Shown here: piece after piece, positions 15,402-21,811 of the stretch
Layout: every line of letters starts with the position of its first letter
How positions within the stretch are numbered: the first letter of the stretch is position 1
Source of the DNA: Oscillospiraceae bacterium
Lineage (GTDB): Bacteria; Bacillota; Clostridia; Oscillospirales; Acutalibacteraceae
Direction: 5' to 3'
Length of the DNA stretch: 23,708 bases
NCBI GenBank assembly: GCA_029012165.1
Contig: JAQXLO010000018.1
Location: forward strand, 1-23,708
The notes under the pieces: model-generated
The model's database searches: none
Told to the model about the DNA's origin: nothing
The model's input: only the letters and a program-made list of their open reading frames with translations
Translations under genes and position numbers: made by a program

Positions 15402-15425
15402 TTGCGTTCCTCCGTTCCTGCCGGT

Positions 15426-15467
15426 AAAAAAGCAGATGAGTCAAAGCGACCTCGTTTGACCCATCTG
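15426..15467 (-). terminator. Terminator of the acpP-proS unit
   Basis: On the - strand CAGATGGGTCAAA (15467-15455) pairs with TTTGACTCATCTG (15445-15433), with one G-T pair. GC and then six T follow (15431-15426). It lies 22 bases beyond the proS stop. Confidence 0.85.
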
Positions 15468-15488
15468 TTCTCTGTTTTCTATGACAGC

Positions 15489-16928
15489 TTAATATGCCTT
15501 GCCCCAGTAGACCATATGCTTCGCAGGCTTGCCGCAGCAGACGCATACGTCGCTGAGCTGCTCCTGCGCAAAGGGGATACAGCGTGATCCGACGCCGGTC
15601 TTTTCCTTAACCGCATCCTCGCAGGCTTCGTCTCCGCACCACATCGCCTTGACAAAACCGTCGCCGTTTTCCGCAAGGGCGGTCGTGATCTCGTCCAGCG
15701 TCCGGCACACATAGGTGCGTCTCTCCCGATTGGCCAGCGCCTTTTCATACAGGGACTTGGCCAGCTCCTTGAGCAGACGGTCGATCTCTGTCTCCAGATC
15801 CTCCAGCGGGACAAAATACTTTTCTCTCGTATCACGGCGCACCAAGACGCACTGTCCCTTTTCGATATCCTTCGGGCCGATCTCCAAACGCAGGGGGACG
15901 CCCTTCATCTCGTACTCCGAGAACTTCCAGCCGGGGGAATTGTCGCTGTCGTCCAGCTTGATGCGGAACGACTTGGCCAGCCGTGCTTTCAGCTCGTATG
16001 CCTTGTCCAGCACGCCGGGCTTGTGCTGTGCGATCGGCAGAATGACCACCTGAATCGGCGCCACCGCCGGAGGCAGAACCAGACCGTTGTTGTCGCCGTG
16101 GGACATAATGACCGCACCGATCAGACGGGTGGTCATGCCCCAAGAGGTCTGGTGGACATATTGCAGGGTGTTGTTTTTGTCGGTAAACTGAATGCCGAAT
16201 GCCTTGGCAAAGCCGTCACCGAAATAGTGGGACGTGCCTGCCTGCAGTGCCTTGCCGTCGTGCATGAGCGCCTCAATGCAGTAGGTATCCTCCGCACCGG
16301 CAAATTTATCGCTCTCGGTCTTTTTGCCTCGGACGACGGGCATGCACAGCTCCTGCTCGCAGAAATCTGCGTAGAGGTTCAGCATCCGCTCGGTCTCCTC
16401 CACCGCTTCCTGCGCCGTGGCGTGGATGGTGTGCCCCTCCTGCCACAAAAACTCTCTGGAGCGCAGGAAGGGACGGGTCGTCTTTTCCCAGCGCACCACG
16501 GAGCACCACTGGTTATACAGCTTCGGCAGATCCCGGTAGGAATGGACGATGTTTGCATAGTGCTCGCAGAACAGCGTCTCCGATGTGGGACGCACGCAAA
16601 GCTTCTCCGCCAGAGGCTCACTGCCGCCGTGGGTGACCCATGCCACCTCCGGGGCAAAGCCCTCCACATGATCCTTTTCCTTTTGCAGCAGGCTTTCGGG
16701 AATGAACATGGGCATATAGACGTTTTCATGCCCCGTTTCCTTAAAGCGGGCGTCCAGAATCTTCTGGATATTTTCCCAAACGGCATAGCCGTAGGGTCGG
16801 ATGACCATGCAGCCCTTGACGCTGGAATAGTCGATCAGGTCTGCTTTCTTTACAATATCGGTATACCACTGTGCGAAGTCCACCTCCATGGAGGTGATCT
16901 CTTCGACCATTTTTTTCTGTTCAGCCAA
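15489..16928 (-). CDS. proS: Prolyl-tRNA synthetase, short eukaryote/archaeal-like type
   Basis: A 479-residue class II synthetase that charges tRNA-Pro in the cytoplasm. It begins with SMEVDFAQWYTDIVKKADL and has VIRPYGYAVWENIQ, VRPTSETLFCEHYA, RWEKTTRPFLRSREFLWQEG (motif 2 region), QTSWGMTTRLIGAVIMSHGD and a C-terminal extension ending VYWGKAY. That extension and the absence of the inserted editing domain mark the type-3 form rather than the longer bacterial ProRS of about 570 residues. The start is TTG 16928, with GAGGA eight bases upstream; the next ATG, 18 bases in, is too far from a ribosome site. It follows acpP by 25 bases. Confidence 0.95.
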   Translation of the reverse strand: MAEQKKMVEEITSMEVDFAQWYTDIVKKADLIDYSSVKGCMVIRPYGYAVWENIQKILDARFKETGHENVYMPMFIPESLLQKEKDHVEGFAPEVAWVTHGGSEPLAEKLCVRPTSETLFCEHYANIVHSYRDLPKLYNQWCSVVRWEKTTRPFLRSREFLWQEGHTIHATAQEAVEETERMLNLYADFCEQELCMPVVRGKKTESDKFAGAEDTYCIEALMHDGKALQAGTSHYFGDGFAKAFGIQFTDKNNTLQYVHQTSWGMTTRLIGAVIMSHGDNNGLVLPPAVAPIQVVILPIAQHKPGVLDKAYELKARLAKSFRIKLDDSDNSPGWKFSEYEMKGVPLRLEIGPKDIEKGQCVLVRRDTREKYFVPLEDLETEIDRLLKELAKSLYEKALANRERRTYVCRTLDEITTALAENGDGFVKAMWCGDEACEDAVKEKTGVGSRCIPFAQEQLSDVCVCCGKPAKHMVYWGKAY

Positions 16929-16953
16929 AATTTACTTCCTCTCTGTGCGCAGC

Positions 16954-17178
16954 TCAGTGCTCCTCCACGAAACGTACGAAATCGCCGACAGTCTTGATCC
17001 CATCGATGGCATCGTCGGGCACCTCGATGTCAAACTCATCCTCCACAGACATTGCCAGGTCGATAACGTCCAAGCTGTCCAGTCCCAGATCGCCGATCAG
17101 GTTGGAATCCTCCGTGACCTTGTCTGCATTGAGTTCAAACTGTTCACAAATGATCGCTTTGATTTTTTCAAAGACCAT
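16954..17178 (-). CDS. acpP: Acyl carrier protein
   Basis: A 74-residue acidic protein with the full ACP signature GDLGLDSLDVIDL; Ser35 in DSL is the phosphopantetheine site. It carries acyl chains in fatty acid synthesis. The start ATG 17178 (MVFEKIKAII) gives the family-typical N-terminus; an ATG three codons upstream sits one base from the GGAG site and is less likely. The gene is away from fab genes and shares a unit with proS. A good promoter lies about 80 bases upstream. Confidence 0.95.
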   Translation of the reverse strand: MVFEKIKAIICEQFELNADKVTEDSNLIGDLGLDSLDVIDLAMSVEDEFDIEVPDDAIDGIKTVGDFVRFVEEH

Positions 17179-17256
17179 GTTTTCCATTCTCCTTACAAAG
17201 ATAAATAATGAAAATATCGGTGCACAATACACGCACACAATTTTCTACACTACTGT

Positions 17257-17285
17257 AATATATTAACTAATTTGCAATTTGTCAA
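17257..17285 (-). promoter_or_regulatory. Promoter of acpP-proS
   Basis: On the - strand TTGACA (17285-17280) and TATATT (17262-17257) have a 17-base spacer. The site lies about 80 bases before the acpP start, leaving a leader of roughly 70 bases. I see no FapR-type operator. Confidence 0.8.
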
Positions 17286-17383
17286 GTCCTTGACCGCCTT
17301 TTGCGCAAAAAAAATAACGAAAAACGTACAAAATCCACAGATTGTACACCGGAAAGCGGTTCACTTTGTTTCCGGCGGTGCAT

Positions 17384-17444
17384 AAGTGCCCGTTCGCAGC
17401 AAAATGGCGAAAAATCAGCCGATCTGCGCAAAAAAGTGCCCGTT
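17384..17444 (+). repeat. Direct repeat AAGTGCCCGTT
   Basis: The 11-mer AAGTGCCCGTT occurs at 17384-17394 and again at 17434-17444, 50 bases apart. TGCGCAAAAAA also occurs twice (near 17301 and 17424). The second copy runs directly into the first GTAAAG palindrome. Confidence 0.6.
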
Positions 17445-17466
17445 TGTAAAGTTATGATACTTTACA
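17445..17466. promoter_or_regulatory. Palindrome 1, TGTAAAGT-N6-ACTTTACA
   Basis: A perfect 8-base inverted repeat with a six-base spacer (TGTAAAGT 17445-17452, ACTTTACA 17459-17466). It is the best of three related sites in this gap and looks like a dimeric-repressor operator. The binding protein is unknown. Confidence 0.5.
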
Positions 17467-17541
17467 TATTCTCCAATAAACCTTTGGATTATAAAAGATT
17501 TTTTCTATATTTATCAACAGTTTTTATTAAGATTGTGAATT

Positions 17542-17563
17542 TGTAAAGCAGTTTAACTTTACA
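17542..17563. promoter_or_regulatory. Palindrome 2, TGTAAAG-N8-CTTTACA
   Basis: A seven-base inverted repeat (17542-17548 and 17557-17563) around CAGTTTAA. The left arm and spacer, GTAAAGCAGTT, recur exactly in palindrome 3. Confidence 0.48.
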
Positions 17564-17781
17564 GATTTATGAAAGTATTTTTCCTTTTTGATAAATTGGT
17601 GTATTTTTTGCTATCTGGGAATAATTTCATAGATTCTGCACACGGCATTTTTCTAAAATTGTTGATATGCAAGGAGATTTCAGCTGATTTTCCTTTTTTA
17701 TAATTATTTATGCGCATCCTGCGAATATCCCTATTTTTGGGAATTGTAAAGGGAGCTTGCATTACATTCGGTGGAAAAGTC

Positions 17782-17799
17782 GGTGGATAATGTGGATAA
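17782..17799 (-). promoter_or_regulatory. Tandem DnaA-box-like sites
   Basis: On the - strand, TTATCCACA (17799-17791) is a perfect DnaA box and is joined directly to TTATCCACC (17790-17782), which differs at one base. Weaker relatives, TTATCAACA (17511-17519, +) and TTATGCGCA (17708-17716, +), lie in the same gap. No dnaA, dnaN or rpmH gene is nearby, so this is not obviously the chromosome origin. Confidence 0.45.
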
Positions 17800-17832
17800 C
17801 TTTTAAAAATGACGGTTTTTCAACATTTTGGA

Positions 17833-17851
17833 GTAAAGCAGTTCTCTTTAC
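17833..17851. promoter_or_regulatory. Palindrome 3, GTAAAG-N7-CTTTAC
   Basis: A six-base inverted repeat (17833-17838 and 17846-17851) around CAGTTCT. It lies about 50 bases upstream of the -35 box of the dockerin-protein gene. A lone half-site TGTAAAG also occurs at 17745-17751. Confidence 0.45.
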
Positions 17852-17902
17852 CGTTATTTTCTTTTATTTTTTTCTGCACTCCGTGTTTTTTTCAAGAATC
17901 GC

Positions 17903-17931
17903 TTGACACTTTTTTGTGTGCGCTATATAAT
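17903..17931 (+). promoter_or_regulatory. Consensus promoter of the dockerin-protein gene
   Basis: TTGACA (17903-17908) and TATAAT (17926-17931) match the consensus exactly, with a 17-base spacer. The ribosome site GAGAGGA is at 17961-17967 and the start codon at 17980. A perfect promoter with palindromes just upstream suggests a strong gene held under negative control; that is inference. Confidence 0.88.
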
Positions 17932-17979
17932 AGGTATATGTTATCGTGCGTGCGCACATAGAGAGGATGTTGCATTCCG

Positions 17980-19485
17980 ATGAAAAAGACTGTACTCAAA
18001 ATCCTTGCCCTGGTCATGACAGCCGTACTTGCGTTCACCATTGTCCATTTCGCTGTCATGGGCAACAACACCCCATCCGAAACAGCTTTCACCTTTGCCG
18101 TGCAGGACGGCAGTGCCGTACTGACCGGCAGTGCCGATGCGCTTTCCGGCGCAGTCGTACTGCCCGCAGAGATCGGCGGCTATACCGTCACAGGCATCGG
18201 TGACAACGCTTTTCAGGACTGCACCGATGTGACGGCATTCTTCCTGCCGGACACCATCACGTCCATCGGCGACTATGCCTTTGAAAACTGCATCGCCATG
18301 GCGCAGGTTCTTCTGCCCGAGTCCCTCGCTTCCATCGGCGCCGGCGCCTTTTGGAACTGTGACTCCCTGGTAAGCGTCACCGTCCCCGCCGCTGTCACCG
18401 CCATCGGTTCCTGTGCGTTTTATAAATGCGACGCACTGCAAAGCGTGATCATTCCCGGCGCATCCACCCCGGTCAGCGGTATTTTCAACGTGGCACTGGA
18501 CATCGGTCAGGTGCTTTCCTTCGCCAGCGCTGCTTCCCAGTCGCTGGATCCCATCACCACCACGGTATACTGCTACAACGGTTCTGCGGCGTTCTATGAC
18601 ACCATTGCCGACAGCTTCACCGACTACATCCTTTTGGATGATTGCGAGACCACCTCCTACTGCGTGCAGTATGTGGATGAAAACGGCGATGCCGTTGCTA
18701 CGCAGCGCACCGTTTCCGTCCAGCCCGTCGGCATTCCCGTTGCAGCGGTCGCAGCGCCTGTGGAGGACGATACGCTCCTTTATCCCGAGGAAGCCGTGCG
18801 CACCATCACCCTCACATCCGGCGAAAACAACATTGTCTTTGTCTATGCACCTGCGCCGGAAACCACAACGGAAACAACCACCGAGGAGCCTACTACGGAA
18901 GAGCCGACCACCGAGGAACCCACTACCGAAGAGCCCACTACGGAAGAGCCCACTACCGAAGAGCCCACTACCGAGGAGCCGACCACCGAGGAGCCGACGA
19001 CGGAAGAACCCACCACGGAGCCTCCCCGAATCCCCCCTGTGCTCTACGCCAGAGAGGGCAGCAGCACGGTGATCGACCGTGCGCAGGGCTACATCTACGG
19101 TTTGGAAACGGGTCTGAACGCTGAGACACTGGAAAGCAAATATTTGGAGGTTCGGGGCGAAGGACACTTGGAACTTTCCAAAGTGCCCGGAACCGGCTGC
19201 GAAGTGTACCTGGTCAGCGATATTGACGGACAGATCGTTGAAAAACTCACCATCGTCATCTTCGGCGATGTCAACGGCGACTCCTACATCAACACGCAGG
19301 ATATCACCATGATGAAGCACTTTGCCTCCAGTCTGCTGGATCCTGCCGACAACCCCGTTGCCTTCTTTGCCGCCGATGTTTTCCAAGACGGCTCTATCAA
19401 CAACTCCGACATCACCATTGCCAAGAGCGTTTTCTCCTGCATCGCCACGCTGGATCAGGCAACGCTCACTTACAGCAAAGCATAA
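17980..19485 (+). CDS. Secreted BspA-type leucine-rich repeat protein with dockerin-like end
   Basis: A 501-residue exported protein. Residues 1-28 form a signal peptide or membrane anchor. Residues about 35-165 are BspA-type repeats of the form (I/V)x-IGxxAFxxCxxLxxVxxP (for example ITSIGDYAFENC). Residues about 226-292 look like a MucBP/bacterial-Ig-like domain (YCVQYVDENGDAVATQRTV). Nine TTEEP units (about 300-344) form a stiff linker. The C-terminus holds two calcium-loop repeats, FGDVNGDSYINTQDITMMK (about 428) and ADVFQDGSINNSDITIAK (about 465), the layout of a type I dockerin. It is probably presented at the surface, either through a cohesin partner or through an intramolecular dockerin role. 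No cohesin gene is visible. Confidence 0.87.
   Translation: MKKTVLKILALVMTAVLAFTIVHFAVMGNNTPSETAFTFAVQDGSAVLTGSADALSGAVVLPAEIGGYTVTGIGDNAFQDCTDVTAFFLPDTITSIGDYAFENCIAMAQVLLPESLASIGAGAFWNCDSLVSVTVPAAVTAIGSCAFYKCDALQSVIIPGASTPVSGIFNVALDIGQVLSFASAASQSLDPITTTVYCYNGSAAFYDTIADSFTDYILLDDCETTSYCVQYVDENGDAVATQRTVSVQPVGIPVAAVAAPVEDDTLLYPEEAVRTITLTSGENNIVFVYAPAPETTTETTTEEPTTEEPTTEEPTTEEPTTEEPTTEEPTTEEPTTEEPTTEEPTTEPPRIPPVLYAREGSSTVIDRAQGYIYGLETGLNAETLESKYLEVRGEGHLELSKVPGTGCEVYLVSDIDGQIVEKLTIVIFGDVNGDSYINTQDITMMKHFASSLLDPADNPVAFFAADVFQDGSINNSDITIAKSVFSCIATLDQATLTYSKA
18877..19011 (+). repeat. Nine TTEEP codon repeats in the linker
   Basis: Nine consecutive 15-base units encode Thr-Thr-Glu-Glu-Pro, followed by a degenerate TTEPP. 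Codons vary between units (ACC/ACT/ACG, GAG/GAA, CCC/CCG/CCT), so the peptide appears conserved while the DNA has drifted. Confidence 0.92.
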
Positions 19486-19498
19486 TTCGTACAGTAAG

Positions 19499-19534
19499 AA
19501 ACCTCCCATGGCAAAACAGCCATGGGAGGTTTTT
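19499..19534 (+). terminator. Terminator of the dockerin-protein gene
   Basis: AAACCTCCCATGGC (19499-19512) pairs perfectly with GCCATGGGAGGTTT (19519-19532) around a six-base loop, followed by more T. The symmetrical A/T ends may also let it stop the convergent GH31 operon. Confidence 0.9.
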
Positions 19535-19601
19535 CAACTTCACTATTCACGGAAAACTGTGAAATTTGCGCTTTACATCGAAGAATTAGAATGCATCCTC
19601 A

Positions 19602-21152
19602 TCAAGCATCCATTTTTTCAAAAAACGGCAGAGTATCTATATCCGCCGCAACGGTGACTGTTCCGCCCTCGCAGACCGTGCCGTCCACATATCTCCAGCG
19701 TCCCTCCGGCAGAACAAGGGTACGTTCTCTCGCTCCTTTTTGCAAAACGGGTGCCACCAAATAGCGACTGCCGAGCATGAAGCAATCCTTGCAGTAGGCA
19801 AACCCGCTGTCGGGGTATTCGTACTCCAAATGCCGCACGATCGGCTCACCGTTTGTTTCGGATGCTCTGACCAGCTCCACGATGTAGTCGGCAAATGCGC
19901 CGTGCAGTTTGGCAGCGGACACGACCGCTTTCAGGTTTTCTTCGCCCAGCACCTCCCACGGTGCAAGCGAAAACTGCATCATCGGCAAAAGCGCCGAACA
20001 CTGCGCCATGCGCACAAACAATTCCTCATCCACGACGCAGTTTTGCTCAAATTTGAACGACGACCATTCCCCGCCGCCGATCATGTCGGGGCAAATGAAC
20101 GGCGTGCCCAGCAGCCCTTGAACCGTTGAGGAGATCACAAGGGACGCAATCCCGTTGTCGCCCCACGAATGCAGCCGGTCACGCAGGCGCTGGATCATAT
20201 TCTTTCCGCCCTGTCGATAGCTGTCCTTGTACTCATGGTAGGCATACTTTCTGCCAAATGCATTCCATGCGCTGTTCAGCATTTCCGCCGTCACCTCGGC
20301 AGAGCGGTTTCCGTTGACGATACTGGAATTCAAATACGTCCCATAGGAGCCGCCGTCAAACTTGAATCCGTCGATGCCGTAATCCTCCGTCAAGGCTTTT
20401 AGCTGTTCGTCCAAAAAGCGGCAGTCGCACGCCTTGGTGAAGTCCAGAATGGCACTGTACCCGTTCCACCAGCGCACAATCGAGATTTCCCCGTCCTCGT
20501 TGCGCATGAACAGTGCCTTGCTGTCGGGATGAAACCGTGTGTATTGCTGAAATTGATACCCGCTGCAGCTGACGTAAGGAACGATCCACAGCATGATTTT
20601 AAATCCCATGCTGTGCAGCTGCGCACACATTGCCACAGGATCCGGAAACTTATGCGGGTCGAATGTCCATGTGCCGTAATCCGACTGCCAGCCCTCGTCG
20701 ATAATCAAAATTCCCGGTTCAAATCCATGGTGCAGAATCTTGTGCGCATAGTCGAGAATGCCCGCCTGCGTGGGATTGTACATAAACTGCATCCAAGAAT
20801 TAAACTGTTCTTTTCGGAAAAAGGTGTCGCACAAATGCCGTCCGTCAAAGGGGAAATGCGCCTGCATCGCCGAGCGGTACGCATCCCGAAGCGTTTTGCC
20901 CGCTTCGGTTACGGTGACGCCGTCCCCCTCAATAGTGAGTACGCCGCTTTGAAATGTAAACACAAACGGCACTTCGCTCCAAATATATCTGCCCTTGTTC
21001 GACAGGAGCAAGGGCATCGTCTGGTTGCGATTGTATGCACCACGCAGGTCACAGGTGATACTCGAATGCGCATCAAAAGGCATCTGCAAACTGTCTGCGA
21101 CGCTCCCGCCGAAAAAACACTCTCCGGGGCGCAGTGTGATCGAATACGTCAT
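19602..21152 (-). CDS. Glycoside hydrolase family 31 protein
   Basis: A 516-residue cytoplasmic enzyme with no signal peptide. It has the GH31 barrel: GILIIDEGWQSDYGTWTFD, the probable nucleophile Asp in GIDGFKFDGG (about 263), the probable acid/base in HSWGDNGI (about 332), and the later segments CPDMIGGGEW and RMAQCSALLPMMQFS. It is shorter than classical alpha-glucosidases (700 or more). GH31 includes alpha-glucosidases, alpha-xylosidases, alpha-galactosidases and others; the substrate cannot be read here. ATG 21152 is chosen because GGGAGGA lies seven bases upstream; it overlaps the RluA-like gene by four bases (ATGA). It is the last gene of the uronate/fucoside operon. Confidence 0.9.
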   Translation of the reverse strand: MTYSITLRPGECFFGGSVADSLQMPFDAHSSITCDLRGAYNRNQTMPLLLSNKGRYIWSEVPFVFTFQSGVLTIEGDGVTVTEAGKTLRDAYRSAMQAHFPFDGRHLCDTFFRKEQFNSWMQFMYNPTQAGILDYAHKILHHGFEPGILIIDEGWQSDYGTWTFDPHKFPDPVAMCAQLHSMGFKIMLWIVPYVSCSGYQFQQYTRFHPDSKALFMRNEDGEISIVRWWNGYSAILDFTKACDCRFLDEQLKALTEDYGIDGFKFDGGSYGTYLNSSIVNGNRSAEVTAEMLNSAWNAFGRKYAYHEYKDSYRQGGKNMIQRLRDRLHSWGDNGIASLVISSTVQGLLGTPFICPDMIGGGEWSSFKFEQNCVVDEELFVRMAQCSALLPMMQFSLAPWEVLGEENLKAVVSAAKLHGAFADYIVELVRASETNGEPIVRHLEYEYPDSGFAYCKDCFMLGSRYLVAPVLQKGARERTLVLPEGRWRYVDGTVCEGGTVTVAADIDTLPFFEKMDA

Positions 21153-21811
21153 GTCTCGTCCTCCCTCTTTTCCCCGGATATCAAAAACAGATCGAAGGGA
21201 AATACCGCCGGCGGCGCATGGCGAAAGGTCATGCGCTGTTTGGTTTGCGGGTGCTCCACCGTGATCGCCTCCGACCACAGCGCCACCTGCGCCTGTACGG
21301 AACTGCCGTACCGCCTGTCCCCCACGACGGGGTGCTTTCTTGCGGCAAATTGGGTGCGGATCTGATGCGTCCGCCCCGTTTGCAGATGAATGCGCACCAA
21401 GGACAATATTTGCCCGTCCGCTTCAGCACGGCCGAGCCTTTCAAAGGTCAGCTTCGCCTCACGCACACCACGGCGCATCCGCCGGACGGGAAAGGTCTTG
21501 TTGGTTTTCGGGTCATGATACAAAAGATCGGTGTACGTCCCCGCTTCTCCGGGATCACCGCTGACCACCGCCAAGTATGTTTTTTCGCCGTTCTCGTGAA
21601 AGCTTTGGGTCAGTTTGCCGGTCAGTTTTTCGTTGATGCAATAAACCATCACACCGCCGACCACACGGTCGAGACGATGCACGGTGCCGACATAGCCGCC
21701 CGTTTCCTGCCGAAGCAACGCCGGCACGCACGGCTTATCGCTGTCCTCGGAGAGTACACCCGCCGGTTTGAGACAGACGACCATGCACCCGTCCCGGTAC
21801 AAAAGCTCCAT
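21149..21811 (-). CDS. RluA-family pseudouridine synthase
   Basis: A 220-residue protein with the RluA-type catalytic motif GTVHRLDRVVGGVMV (Asp48), then LVRIHLQTGRTHQIRTQFA and HPVVGDRRYG. It has no S4 RNA-binding domain. Such enzymes convert specific uridines of rRNA or tRNA to pseudouridine. The ATG at 21811 overlaps the fucosidase stop by one base (TGATG), with GGAGG eight bases upstream inside that gene, and its own stop overlaps the GH31 start by four. It is therefore co-translated with two glycosidases, an odd place for an RNA-modifying enzyme. The target site is unknown. Confidence 0.92.
   Translation of the reverse strand: MELLYRDGCMVVCLKPAGVLSEDSDKPCVPALLRQETGGYVGTVHRLDRVVGGVMVYCINEKLTGKLTQSFHENGEKTYLAVVSGDPGEAGTYTDLLYHDPKTNKTFPVRRMRRGVREAKLTFERLGRAEADGQILSLVRIHLQTGRTHQIRTQFAARKHPVVGDRRYGSSVQAQVALWSEAITVEHPQTKQRMTFRHAPPAVFPFDLFLISGEKREDET

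Larger units (their letters stand above)
17286..17902. other. AT-rich intergenic region without a gene
   Basis: More than 600 bases between two divergent promoters contain no convincing coding frame, tRNA or rRNA. They hold short repeats and palindromes that are listed separately, an inverted pair GTACAA/TTGTAC near 17331-17346, and CCGGAAA/TTTCCGG near 17349-17375. The composition is much more AT-rich than the flanking genes, especially after 17450. Confidence 0.7.

Noticed and set aside
17286..17902. Chromosomal replication origin
   Set aside because: DnaA boxes and AT-rich DNA are present, but no dnaA, dnaN, rpmH or gidA gene is nearby and boxes are few. Kept only as a finding on DnaA-box-like sites.
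17179..17979. tRNA, T-box or other known RNA in the long gap
   Set aside because: No cloverleaf with a TTCRA arm and acceptor stem, no T-box sequence and no riboswitch core was seen by eye.
18877..19011. Possible CRISPR or satellite array
   Set aside because: The 15-base periodicity is an in-frame TTEEP peptide repeat without spacers.
17941..19509. 522-codon open frame on the - strand
   Set aside because: It mirrors the dockerin protein; its Gly/Arg-rich middle is the complement of the TTEEP linker.
21153..21278. 42-codon N-terminal extension of the GH31 gene
   Set aside because: It would overlap the RluA-like gene in another frame, and a good ribosome site precedes ATG 21152.
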